64,000 nucleotides of DNA, from contig NZ_JANHJQ010000013.1 of the NCBI RefSeq assembly GCF_024609785.1, positions 1 through 64,000 on the forward strand. The letters run 5' to 3'. Source of the DNA: Pseudalkalibacillus decolorationis (GTDB lineage: Bacteria; Bacillota; Bacilli; Bacillales; Fictibacillaceae). Shown here piece by piece: positions 25,273 through 33,496 of this stretch (position 1 is the stretch's first letter; every line of letters starts with the position of its first letter). Under the pieces are notes generated by a model. It was not told the DNA's origin, did no database searches, and saw only the letters and a program-made list of their open reading frames with translations. Position numbers and translations under genes: made by a program.

Positions 25273-26166
25273 ATGAAAAAAGTGGGTGTTATTGGTTGTG
25301 GATTGATGGGAAACGGAATCGCAAAGAATCTATTAAAAAATAACTATGAAGTATATGTCTATGATATTAATCAAAAAGCTGTGGAGAATTTGGTAAAGGA
25401 AGGATCCATTGCTTCGGATCGAACAGAAGTGATGGCTGCGAAGGTGGATGTTATGATTCTATCCCTGCCTTCGCCTGAATTGATAAAGAAAATTGTGGTG
25501 GATGAGGAAACCGGAATCATACATTCAATGAAAAATGAGGCCTTTATTTTGGATATGAGTACAAATGATGTTCATGTGACAAGGGAATTGCATGATAAAG
25601 CCCAGACAAATGGTATTGAATTTTTTGATTGTCCGTTAAGCGGTGGACCTGATGGTGCAGAAAAAGGGACATTATCAATTATGGTAGGGGGCAATGAGGA
25701 AGCGTTCCCTTCTATTTTGCCTATTCTTCAAGCGGTAGGCGAGCACATCAAATATGTTGGTACAAGTGGTGCCGGACAAACGGTGAAGCTTTGTCACAAT
25801 ATGGTTGTTGGCGGGATAATCACCTTGTTAAGTGAAGCGTTTCTGACCGGTGAGAAAGCCGGTGTATCGAAAGAAAAGCTTGCCTCGATTTTACAAAAGG
25901 GATCGGCACATACACGTGTAATGGATGTTTTTGGTGGAAATATAGTGGATCAAACCTTTGAAAATATCAAGTTTTCACTAGCTAATATGAAAAAGGACAT
26001 TCACTTATATCGAAAATTGGCTGAGGAGCATCAAATATCTACTTTTTCGAGTCAGTCTGTCCACCAGCTCTTTCATTTGGCCCATTACCAAGGGAAAGGT
26101 AACCTCGATTCATCAGCAATCTATGAAGTATTTGCCGAATTGGAAGATGTGGTGGTAAGGCAATAA
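25273..26166 (+). CDS. 3-hydroxyisobutyrate-dehydrogenase-family oxidoreductase
   Basis: This 297-residue beta-hydroxyacid dehydrogenase has the Rossmann motif GVIGCGLMGNGIAKN (residues 5-19), the substrate segment DCPLSGGPDGAEKGTLSIMVGG and the catalytic Lys in GQTVKLCHNM (about residue 173). The family acts on 3-hydroxyisobutyrate, tartronate semialdehyde, 6-phosphogluconate-like or beta-hydroxy acids, and the precise substrate is open. Being 14 bp after an aldehyde dehydrogenase, it may make or use the same semialdehyde. It may have a role in degrading a beta-hydroxy or beta-amino acid side chain released by the following M20 hydrolase. Confidence 0.82.
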   Translation: MKKVGVIGCGLMGNGIAKNLLKNNYEVYVYDINQKAVENLVKEGSIASDRTEVMAAKVDVMILSLPSPELIKKIVVDEETGIIHSMKNEAFILDMSTNDVHVTRELHDKAQTNGIEFFDCPLSGGPDGAEKGTLSIMVGGNEEAFPSILPILQAVGEHIKYVGTSGAGQTVKLCHNMVVGGIITLLSEAFLTGEKAGVSKEKLASILQKGSAHTRVMDVFGGNIVDQTFENIKFSLANMKKDIHLYRKLAEEHQISTFSSQSVHQLFHLAHYQGKGNLDSSAIYEVFAELEDVVVRQ

Positions 26167-26295
26167 TACAAGAACATTTTTCTATGTTGCTTTTTAAGCG
26201 TATCAAATATTTCGAAAAATCCAAAATTTTCTATGGTTTTGTCTGAATATTTATAATAATATAAGTCTTAAGATTATAAAAAGGAGTGTCGAAAA

Positions 26296-27498
26296 GTGGA
26301 ACAGTTATATCGTAAATTGGATGCTGTCTATGATGAGATGGTAGAAATACGTCGCTATCTTCATCAATATCCTGAGCTCTCTTTTAAGGAAGAAAAAACG
26401 GCAGCATATATCGCTGAATATCATACGAAATTAGGTCACGAGGTTCGCACCAATGTCGGAGGAAATGGTGTTTTAGCTTATTTGAAAGGTGAAAAGCCTG
26501 GGCCGACAGTTGCTTTACGTGCAGATTTCGATGCACTTCCGATTCAGGAGCAAACCGACGTCCCATTTAAATCAGCCAATGATGGCGTCATGCATGCCTG
26601 TGGTCATGATGGCCATACAGCAACTTTATTAGGACTAGCAAAAGTGTTGAACGGAATGAAATCTGATATAGAAGGGACGATTGTTTTCCTTCATCAGCAT
26701 GCTGAAGAGCTGCCACCGGGTGGTGCTGTTTCGATGATTGAGGATGGCTGTCTGGACGATGTTGATGTCATATTCGGCACCCATTTACAAGCACAAATGC
26801 CGCTAGGTGAAATTGGCTACCGAACCGGTGCACTTCAAGCCGCACCAGACCGTTTTGATATTAAAATTCAAGGTGAAGGCGGACATGGAGCATATCCACA
26901 AGATACGAAAGACAGCATTGTCATCGGTGGACAGCTCATCAGCAATTTACAGCAAATTGTCAGCAGAAGAATTGACCCACTGGACTTAGCTGTTGTATCG
27001 GTTTGTAATTTTGAAGCCAAAAATCCTTACAATGTTATTGCGGATACCGCCGAATTAACAGGAACGGTTCGTACTTTTAAAGAAGAGACACGCAGTTTCA
27101 TAGAAAAAGAAATTGAAAGAATCGTACAAGGGACTTGCCAAATGTCTGGTGCCGGTTATGAATATACGTATATGCGCGGCTATCCAACTTTGGTGAATCA
27201 CAAGGAAGAAACAGAATTTGTCGCGGAGATTGCAAAAGGTGTACCAGGTATTGAATCGGTTAATGAGACACCACAGATCATGGGTGGAGAAGACTTTTCT
27301 TATTACTTGCAGCACGTAAAAGGAACATTTTTCTTTACCGGTGCGAAAAATCCTGAATGGGAAAAAACATATCCGCATCATCATCCGAAATTTGATATCG
27401 ATGAGCGTGCATTGTTACATGCTGCGAAAGTTCTTGGGAAGGCTTCATTACAATATATGAAAGAACATGCAAATTCATCGTTTAATGTAGTTGGTTAG
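26296..27498 (+). CDS. M20 family amidohydrolase
   Basis: This 400-residue paralogue of the M20 enzyme at 17038 has motifs MHACGHDGHTATL, HQHAEELPPGGA, GEGGHGAYPQDTKDS and GGEDFSYYL, and the metal-site HHHP near the end (YPHHHPKF). The start is GTG behind AAGGAG. A terminator-like hairpin separates it from the DUF3100-like membrane pair downstream. It probably hydrolyses an N-acyl amino acid whose products feed the two upstream dehydrogenases. Confidence 0.85.
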   Translation: MEQLYRKLDAVYDEMVEIRRYLHQYPELSFKEEKTAAYIAEYHTKLGHEVRTNVGGNGVLAYLKGEKPGPTVALRADFDALPIQEQTDVPFKSANDGVMHACGHDGHTATLLGLAKVLNGMKSDIEGTIVFLHQHAEELPPGGAVSMIEDGCLDDVDVIFGTHLQAQMPLGEIGYRTGALQAAPDRFDIKIQGEGGHGAYPQDTKDSIVIGGQLISNLQQIVSRRIDPLDLAVVSVCNFEAKNPYNVIADTAELTGTVRTFKEETRSFIEKEIERIVQGTCQMSGAGYEYTYMRGYPTLVNHKEETEFVAEIAKGVPGIESVNETPQIMGGEDFSYYLQHVKGTFFFTGAKNPEWEKTYPHHHPKFDIDERALLHAAKVLGKASLQYMKEHANSSFNVVG

Positions 27499-27508
27499 TA
27501 TGCTTTTA

Positions 27509-27537
27509 AGGAGCCCTTTTCACAGGGCTCCTGTTTT
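27509..27537 (+). terminator. terminator or attenuator after M20 gene
   Basis: A perfect GGAGCCC/GGGCTCC stem with a short loop is followed by TGTTTTAAA. The next gene starts 22 bp later, so it may only reduce downstream expression. Confidence 0.65.
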
Positions 27538-27558
27538 AAACGAAGGGGGCAGAGAAGA

Positions 27559-28377
27559 ATGGCTGTACAAGCACTTAATATGTGGAAAGACTGGCGACTG
27601 CACGTACTTGTATTTGCAATTGTCATCGTAACTGAATTTATTGGTATACATGAAATACAAGTAGGTCCCGGCGTTATTTTGTTATTGCCAATGCTTTATG
27701 CTGTCATAATCGGGATTGGATTATTTTTCACACCACTCGTAAAGGAAAAGCAATCCATCAATGCAGAGCCGCTTGTCTTTATTTCAGTGACATTGCTTAT
27801 TGCGAAATTTGGTGTACAAGCAGGTCCGGCTTTACCACAATTAATTGAAGCAGGTTGGGCCTTGGTGTTTCAGGAAATAGGGAATTTAGGTACTATATTC
27901 TTAGCACTTCCGGTTGCAGTATATCTGGGGCTGAAACGTGAAAGTATTGGAATGACGCACTCCATAGGGAGAGAGCCGAACTTGGCATTAATTACGGATA
28001 AATATGGTTTATCTTCTCCGGAGGGTCGTGGTGTCATGGCCATCTATATATTTGGTACCGTATTCGGCTCCATTTTCATGGGACTTGCTTCAGGATTTTT
28101 GGCCACCATCACACCAATTCATCCGTATGCTTTTGCAATGGCGACAGGGATAGGAAGTGGAAGTATGACGGCTGCATCTTTAGGACCGCTTGTTGCTGCC
28201 TTTCCGGATAAGGCTGAGACAATAACAGCATTTTCTGGAGCGAGTAATCTCCTAACATCAGTAACAGGATTATACGCAAGTATTTTAATAGGATTGCCAG
28301 TAACGGAAAAACTTTATCAAGTGATGACAAGGAAAAAAGATCAAGATTCTGAAAAGAGCTCGAGGGTGGTGTCGTAA
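27559..28377 (+). CDS. DUF3100-like membrane protein
   Basis: The 272-residue protein has about eight transmembrane helices. Conserved-looking loops include GREPNLALITDKYGLSSPEGRG and ATGIGSGSMTAASLGPL. This resembles DUF3100 proteins often found next to M20 amidohydrolases in Bacillus, but the match is from memory of the family. The GSGSMTAASLGP motif looks like a substrate or ion path. A second small membrane gene follows after 2 bp, so the two likely form a heteromeric transporter. GAAGGGGGC precedes the ATG. Confidence 0.6.
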   Translation: MAVQALNMWKDWRLHVLVFAIVIVTEFIGIHEIQVGPGVILLLPMLYAVIIGIGLFFTPLVKEKQSINAEPLVFISVTLLIAKFGVQAGPALPQLIEAGWALVFQEIGNLGTIFLALPVAVYLGLKRESIGMTHSIGREPNLALITDKYGLSSPEGRGVMAIYIFGTVFGSIFMGLASGFLATITPIHPYAFAMATGIGSGSMTAASLGPLVAAFPDKAETITAFSGASNLLTSVTGLYASILIGLPVTEKLYQVMTRKKDQDSEKSSRVVS

Positions 28378-28379
28378 CA

Positions 28380-28835
28380 ATGCTGAAAAGTGTTAAAGAA
28401 TGGGTTTTGCTTTTTATCATTATTGGCTTCATGGTACTTATAGGAAATTGGATTGGATATAGTGTTATGCCGTTTGATGCACTTCCCGGTATCATCACAT
28501 TGACTCTGATCAGTTTAGCAGGCTTGATTATTCATCAGCTGGTTCCTTATAAAAAAATCCCAAGTATTGCCTATATCGGTATTCTTGCGTTCATCCTTAC
28601 GATTCCAGGTGTTCCTGGTTCCGAGCAAATTGTTGCCTGGACTACTGATGTTAATCTTTTAGCGATCGCGACACCGATTCTAGCTTACGCGGGAATTTCA
28701 ATCGGTCGGTCATGGGATTTATTTACGAAACTGGGCTGGAAAACGATTATTGTTGGAATGTGTGTATTACTTGGTTCGTATTTAGGATCTGCGGTCGTTG
28801 CGGATATTATATTGAGGATGCAAGGGATTATTTAG
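28380..28835 (+). CDS. small membrane protein, partner of the DUF3100-like protein
   Basis: The 151-residue protein has about five hydrophobic helices (about 8-28, 36-54, 62-80, 90-108, 122-146). It starts two bases after the preceding stop, so translation is coupled. GGTGGTG serves as the ribosome site. It resembles half of a DUF340/LysO-like exporter or the second half of a split DUF3100 protein. A stable two-subunit membrane complex is inferred. Confidence 0.6.
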   Translation: MLKSVKEWVLLFIIIGFMVLIGNWIGYSVMPFDALPGIITLTLISLAGLIIHQLVPYKKIPSIAYIGILAFILTIPGVPGSEQIVAWTTDVNLLAIATPILAYAGISIGRSWDLFTKLGWKTIIVGMCVLLGSYLGSAVVADIILRMQGII

Positions 28836-28895
28836 ATTCTTAGGATTCTTATTAACTTATGAAAACAACCTATTTGCAGTTTAAATCTCAAATAA

Positions 28896-28938
28896 TTATT
28901 GACAAGACATGCTCTATGACGGTATTCTATAATTAATA
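28896..28938 (+). promoter_or_regulatory. promoter of the terC riboswitch transcript
   Basis: TTGACA followed 18 bp later by TATTCT, with an overlapping TATAAT-like element, lies just before the Mn2+ riboswitch. Confidence 0.55.
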
Positions 28939-28954
28939 AAATAATAATCATTCT

Positions 28955-29117
28955 CCTAAAGGGGAGTAGCTTTTACAGCAAAGTCGTCATTCCAGAGTTT
29001 TAAAACTCTCGGCTTTGTTGGCAACTATTACGTTGTTAGCAAGACCTTTACCGAAACGGGTAGAGGTCTTTATTTATGGCCTTACCAAAATAAAATGGTA
29101 AAGGCCATTTTTGTTTT
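28955..29117 (+). promoter_or_regulatory. yybP-ykoY manganese riboswitch with terminator
   Basis: Conserved blocks CTAAAGGGGAGTAGC, AAGTCGTCATTCC, CTCTCGGCTTTGTTGGCAAC, ACGTTGT and GCAAGACCTTTACC...GGTAGAGGTC identify the class. A following terminator hairpin (ATGGCCTTACCA with TGGTAAAGGCCAT, then TTTTTG) is the expression platform. The downstream gene encodes a TerC-family membrane protein, a known target of this Mn2+-sensing class. It is about 85 percent alike in its core to the inverted copy at 13723-13885. Confidence 0.95.
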
Positions 29118-29250
29118 TCAGAGGGATTGCAAGATACTGCTTCAAGCTTAAAAATAAGCTTTTACAGAACTTGATCGACGAGTATTTAAGCAATCTTGAT
29201 TTTGATAGGAAAAGGTAAGATTGTTATAAAAAATAGATGGGAGAGATTAC

Positions 29251-29958
29251 ATGGAATTACTTAGCGCTGAATTTTTTACTGCACTTTTATCTATCGTTGT
29301 CATTGACTTGGTTCTTGCGGGGGATAATGCGATCCTGATTGGACTTGCGGCAAGAAACCTACCAAAAACACAACAGAAAAAAGTTATCTTATGGGGAACT
29401 CTAGGAGCAATTATCATAAGGGTAGCGGCTACATTAGCGGTTGTTTGGCTGCTTAATATACCTGGATTGCTGTTAGTAGGAGGTTTATTATTAGTTGTTA
29501 TAGCGTATAAACTTCTTATCGATGACAAGGATCATGATGTAAAAGCGGCAGGTAATTTCTGGGCTGCTATTCGAACTGTTATTATTGCTGACGCTCTTAT
29601 GGGGTTAGACAATGTATTAGCGATTGCAGGGGCTTCCCATGGTAATTTTCTATTAGTCATTTTGGGATTGTTAATTTCTGTTCCAGTGGTTATGTTTGGA
29701 AGCACACTCATTTTGAAATGGGTGGATCGATTCCCTGCCATCATTACAATCGGATCTGCTGTTTTAGCATGGACGGCTGCTAAAATGATTGTCTCAGAGC
29801 CATTTTTAAAAAGCTTTTTTGAAAATGGATTCATCAAATATGGCTTTGAATTAATTGTAGTTTTGGCGGTTCTTTTAATAGGTCGTATGAAAAAAGGAAA
29901 GGCTGAAAAAGAAGCAAATCAAGAGCATGAACAAGATGTTTTACGAAAAGTAGAATAA
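29251..29958 (+). CDS. TerC-family manganese exporter (YkoY/YceF-like)
   Basis: This 235-residue membrane protein has about seven transmembrane helices. The two TerC signature repeats with acidic metal-binding residues are DLVLAGDNAILIGLA (about 20-34) and DALMGLDNVLAIAGA (about 113-127). A charged C-terminal tail (GKAEKEANQEHEQD) is cytosolic. TerC proteins of this type export Mn2+ or deliver it to secreted enzymes, and control by the yybP-ykoY riboswitch directly upstream supports this. GGGAGAG precedes the ATG. Confidence 0.9.
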   Translation: MELLSAEFFTALLSIVVIDLVLAGDNAILIGLAARNLPKTQQKKVILWGTLGAIIIRVAATLAVVWLLNIPGLLLVGGLLLVVIAYKLLIDDKDHDVKAAGNFWAAIRTVIIADALMGLDNVLAIAGASHGNFLLVILGLLISVPVVMFGSTLILKWVDRFPAIITIGSAVLAWTAAKMIVSEPFLKSFFENGFIKYGFELIVVLAVLLIGRMKKGKAEKEANQEHEQDVLRKVE

Positions 29959-29980
29959 TAAAAAAAGCTTCAAAACTATA

Positions 29981-30028
29981 TCCCGAATAATGGACAATTT
30001 AAAAAAGTCCATTATTCGGGATTTTTTG
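29981..30028 (+). terminator. terminator after terC
   Basis: A 15-bp perfect stem (29981-29995 with 30007-30021) is followed by TTTTTT. Confidence 0.92.
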
Positions 30029-30052
30029 GGTTTATCTCAAAGAAGTAGAACC

Positions 30053-30240
30053 GTTGAAGAATTACGAAAGAAAGTATATGTGAATATAATACTTCATCCC
30101 GATACCAATGGGGATTAAAAAAGATGACCCCGGAACAATACCGAGGCCACCTATTAGCTGTTTAGGTTTAAAACGGTTTAACGAAGTCCAAGATGCTTAT
30201 ACAAAATTTAATAGAACTATAGCACCGTATTGCCCGAGAG
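30053..30240 (+). pseudogene. fragments of a J-domain-like gene split by an IS3-type transposase tail
   Basis: From 30053, one frame reads EELRKKVYVNIILHPDTNGD, with the HPD motif typical of DnaJ J-domains. From 30165, another frame reads LKRFNEVQDAYTKFN, typical of the J-domain helix that follows. Between them a third frame (30121-30165) gives KKMTPEQYRGHLLAV and a stop, the usual carboxyl end of IS3-family OrfB transposases. The simplest reading is a J-domain gene interrupted by an IS3 element that has since decayed. All pieces are short, so confidence is limited. Confidence 0.45.
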
Positions 30241-30404
30241 AATTTAGCTTTTGGGTTTTTCTATGTTAAAAATAGTAATAATCGTTCATATATTTAAATT
30301 AAACAAATAGTATTTACCTAAAGATTTATATATAAAAGTTGTATTCATGCAATAAATATTATAGTAAGATGGTACTACAGTAAATAAATAGAAGGAGATG
30401 TAAC

Positions 30405-31622
30405 ATGAGGAAATTGTTATTACTATTCGCTTTTTTTCTAATATTTTCAATTTCTGATATTGCAGAAGCTCACTCCGGTAGAACAGACAGCCGTGGAGGG
30501 CATAATTGTTCAGCAAAATCACAAGCAAAAGGCCTATGTACAGGATATCATTACCATAATGGTGGTGGGGATACCTCTTCAGGAGGAACACTAGGAACAA
30601 CGACAACACAATCATCAGACAAAGATTGCAGTGATTTCTCAAGTTATGAGGAAGTCGTTAATTACTGGAATTCAAAAGGATATTCAAAGACTAATGACCC
30701 TGAACGTTTAGACGGCTTTGGAAACAAAGTAGATGATGGAATACCATGTGAACCTCCAAATGGTTATGACACATCACAGATAAACGGGAGCCCTGAACAA
30801 ATTGCTGAACAAAATGCAGCAAAAGATAAAGCACAGGGCAAGGAAGATGGTTATGCGAAAGGCCTTCAGGATGGATATATGGAAAAGGAGAAGAACTCAA
30901 CTCCCTCAAAGGGTTCTGAAGCCTATAAAAAGGGATATGGAACCAACTACATAAAAGGTTATGAAGAAGGACATGAAAAAATTGAAGCTGAAAAAAAACA
31001 AGCTGTTGAAGAAGGCTATGCTATAGGCAAAGAGACAGATGAACTAAAGGTACCATCAAAATACAATGAGAACAACATTTTAAAATCAGCCTTCGAATCA
31101 GGTTTTAAACGTGCAATAAATGAAAAAGTTAAGGCAAAAAAAGAAGAGTATAAGGCGATGGGGTATAAAAATGGAAAAGATGATGTAAAGGATGCATTAA
31201 AAGATGTAGAAGAAGATTATTTAAAAGCATATCAAGAGGGTTATGAAAAGGGACAAAAAGAATTAAAGCAATCGTATTTTGACAAAGGGTACCAAGCTGC
31301 GTTTACCATTCTTAAATATAAGAAACCGAACTTCAATAAGGAAAATTACATTAATTGGTATAAAGAAGGATTTGAATCTAATAAAGAAGTAATCAAGATA
31401 CAGGAAATGGCATACAACATGGGATTATCCGGAAAGGAACTAGAGATACCTGAAAAGTATATTGCTTCAGAAGAAATTTTTAATCATCATTATGACTTAG
31501 GTGCAAAAGTGTACGAAGAAAAGGAACGTGAAGAAACTGTTCAAACAACTGTTGGGTTTGGTGTGCTTCTAGCTGGTTGGCTTGGACGCAGGTTTTATGT
31601 AGCTAAAAAAATGGTTATTTAG
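30405..31622 (+). CDS. secreted YHYH/excalibur-domain protein with G-Y repeats
   Basis: This 405-residue exported protein begins with a signal peptide (cleavage probably at AEA-HSG near residue 22). A cysteine-containing YHYH region (HSGRTDSRGGHNC...GYHYHNGG) comes next. An excalibur-type calcium-binding motif follows at about 68-110 (DKDCSDFSSYEEVVNYW, then DGIPCEPPNG). Residues about 140-350 are lysine/glutamate-rich with recurring Y-x-x-G-Y-x-x-G units, probably helical and elongated. The C-terminus (VGFGVLLAGWLGRR) is a transmembrane anchor with basic stop. AAGGAGATG precedes the ATG. It is followed after 11 bp by a PH-like cytosolic protein. A cell-wall or DNA-associated role is possible but unproven. 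Confidence 0.7.
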   Translation: MRKLLLLFAFFLIFSISDIAEAHSGRTDSRGGHNCSAKSQAKGLCTGYHYHNGGGDTSSGGTLGTTTTQSSDKDCSDFSSYEEVVNYWNSKGYSKTNDPERLDGFGNKVDDGIPCEPPNGYDTSQINGSPEQIAEQNAAKDKAQGKEDGYAKGLQDGYMEKEKNSTPSKGSEAYKKGYGTNYIKGYEEGHEKIEAEKKQAVEEGYAIGKETDELKVPSKYNENNILKSAFESGFKRAINEKVKAKKEEYKAMGYKNGKDDVKDALKDVEEDYLKAYQEGYEKGQKELKQSYFDKGYQAAFTILKYKKPNFNKENYINWYKEGFESNKEVIKIQEMAYNMGLSGKELEIPEKYIASEEIFNHHYDLGAKVYEEKEREETVQTTVGFGVLLAGWLGRRFYVAKKMVI

Positions 31623-31633
31623 GGGGGATATAG

Positions 31634-32266
31634 ATGGGTATTTATCAAAATGTTTGTTATAAAGTTGAGGATGCATTTGTAAAGCTATTAACTAAAAAGG
31701 AAGATACGACAGTTATTAAGGAAAAAGTAGCTACTTACCGGACAGCACAAAAAGAAAAAAGGGATCTTAAAAAAGTAGAAACCCAAGAAAGGGAAGCACA
31801 GCTCCAAAAGAAGCGTGAAGAAAAGAAAAATGAGGAAAGAAAAGAAGTCTTATCGGTCCTTTCTAAAGTAGTCGATATAAATAAGCTAAGTTATACAGAG
31901 TATGAATTCAATGAATTGAAACGAAACAAACACTTTTTTGAAAAGGTTATAAAAAATGTATTTGAAGCTGAAGAATTCGGGCTAACATTTGTACATTGTG
32001 AGTTTGATAAATCAAGTAGGAAAGAAATAAAGGGGTACCTGATTGCAACCAATAAGAGGGTTTGGTTTATAGCAGACCATATTGATTTCCAGCAAAAGTA
32101 TCGTTATCAGACGATCAAAGATGTTAGTTGGTTTAAGGACGGGATATTAGAGAGACGTTTAAAAATACAATATGGTGTGAAGAAATTAGAATTCGACGAA
32201 ATCTTTGATTCGGAACAATTGCGCCGATTTGGAGATCAAGTTATTAGTTTTACAGACAAATATTAA
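31634..32266 (+). CDS. cytosolic protein with coiled coil and bacterial PH-like domain
   Basis: The 210-residue protein has a highly charged helical segment at about 30-75 (KRDLKKVETQEREAQLQKK) that looks coiled-coil. A C-terminal PH-like domain follows at about 105-205 (KGYLIATNKRVWFIADH, then YRYQTIKDVSWF), the usual YvbH/bPH pattern of a beta barrel capped by a helix. It is 11 bp downstream of the secreted repeat protein and probably co-expressed, so it may act on the cytosolic face of the same envelope system. GGGGGGATA precedes the ATG. Confidence 0.6.
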   Translation: MGIYQNVCYKVEDAFVKLLTKKEDTTVIKEKVATYRTAQKEKRDLKKVETQEREAQLQKKREEKKNEERKEVLSVLSKVVDINKLSYTEYEFNELKRNKHFFEKVIKNVFEAEEFGLTFVHCEFDKSSRKEIKGYLIATNKRVWFIADHIDFQQKYRYQTIKDVSWFKDGILERRLKIQYGVKKLEFDEIFDSEQLRRFGDQVISFTDKY

Positions 32267-32366
32267 TAAACTAAAACACTTTAAGGCCTCATCTAAAACT
32301 AATAAGGCTTTTTTACTAACAACTTACAAGTGTAGAGGTTAGGCTAATTTAATTATCAGAAAATTG

Positions 32367-32424
32367 TTGACATTGGGTTGTTTTTTTATTAATGTGATAA
32401 CAAAGAGTTGTGAATACGTATTCA
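32367..32424 (+). promoter_or_regulatory. promoter and operator of the lacI-type regulator gene
   Basis: TTGACA (32367-32372), 17 bp, TAATGT (32390-32395) forms a good promoter. TGAATACGTATTCA at 32411-32424 is a perfect palindrome just downstream of the expected start. The same palindrome recurs before the aldehyde dehydrogenase gene, so it is most likely the LacI-family operator, with autoregulation. Confidence 0.75.
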
Positions 32425-32440
32425 TAGGAGTAATGCAGTC

Positions 32441-33436
32441 ATGGTTTCGTCAAAAGATGTAGCAAAGCGTGCTGGTGTGTCCCAGTCTACGGTATCCAGA
32501 GTGATGAACGATCCATTAAAAGTGAGTAAAATTGCCCGTGAAAGTGTTCTCCATGCGATGGAAGAGTTGAATTATCGTCCGAACTCGGTTGCGCGTTCCT
32601 TGGTGAACAAGAAAACGAAGTCAATCGCGTTGATATCAGGACCACTTCATAATCCGTTCTTTGTAGAGACGACGACCTCAATAGTGAACTCTGCAAAGCA
32701 GCATGGGTATCACACGAATGTTCACTTTGAAAACTTTGGAGATAACATGTCGCTCTATAAAGATGTGCTAAGCCATCAATTTGATGGGTTGATTTTATCG
32801 TCGATCTTTTATAAGGATCCGATTTATGAAGAGCTTAAAAAGCTGGATGTTCATTTTGTAATGTTCAACCGAAAGCACCAAAGTGGTGGGCATTATGTGG
32901 AGATTGATAATATCGCTGCTGGTAGGCTTGCGGCAGAGCATCTCCTCAAATTGGGTCATCGGGATATTGCCTGGATTGGTGGAGATCTTAAAACATCCAC
33001 TTTTCATGGTAGGCACAAAGGGTATCTTGATGCAGTAACTGAACAAGGAATACAGATACCCGAACATTTTATTCAGGTGAACGATACGACACGTGTTGAA
33101 GTTCATCGGGCGATAGAATCAATGCTTGCTCGTAAACAGCGACCGACTGCGATTTTTGCTGCAACGGATTCGATTGCGATCTTTATTCTCGATTATTTGC
33201 ATGAGAAAGGATATTCAGTCCCAGATGATATCAGTCTGATTGGGATGGATAACATTGAGTGGAGTTCCCATCACAGCTTTCAACTGACCACGGTTGGGCA
33301 TGATGGACCAAAAAACCTTGGCCAGCTTGCGATTGAACATTTGATGGACTTAATGAATTCGGAGAAAAAAGAGGAAGAGATCAACATTACAGTTGAACCG
33401 AAAGTGTTTGTTCGAAAAACAACGAAGGAGCTTTAA
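32441..33436 (+). CDS. LacI-family transcriptional repressor
   Basis: This 331-residue regulator has the N-terminal LacI HTH (SSKDVAKRAGVSQSTVSRVMN, about 3-23), a hinge helix (NYRPNSVARSL) and a periplasmic-binding-protein-like sensor domain (about 60-330; FAATDSIAIFIL, then DISLIGMDN). The operon following it carries the same TGAATACGTATTCA palindrome as its own promoter, so it should repress itself and the aldehyde dehydrogenase-symporter-alcohol dehydrogenase genes until an inducer arrives. The inducer is unknown. Confidence 0.88.
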   Translation: MVSSKDVAKRAGVSQSTVSRVMNDPLKVSKIARESVLHAMEELNYRPNSVARSLVNKKTKSIALISGPLHNPFFVETTTSIVNSAKQHGYHTNVHFENFGDNMSLYKDVLSHQFDGLILSSIFYKDPIYEELKKLDVHFVMFNRKHQSGGHYVEIDNIAAGRLAAEHLLKLGHRDIAWIGGDLKTSTFHGRHKGYLDAVTEQGIQIPEHFIQVNDTTRVEVHRAIESMLARKQRPTAIFAATDSIAIFILDYLHEKGYSVPDDISLIGMDNIEWSSHHSFQLTTVGHDGPKNLGQLAIEHLMDLMNSEKKEEEINITVEPKVFVRKTTKEL

Positions 33437-33460
33437 AGGCTCTCTCTTTTTTCAGATTAT

Positions 33461-33476
33461 TTGAATACGTATTCAA
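33461..33476 (+). promoter_or_regulatory. LacI-family operator before the catabolic operon
   Basis: TTGAATACGTATTCAA is a perfect 16-bp palindrome containing the same core as the site at 32411. It lies between lacI and the aldehyde dehydrogenase ribosome site. Confidence 0.75.
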
Positions 33477-33496
33477 GTGTGTGGAGGAGAAATCAT

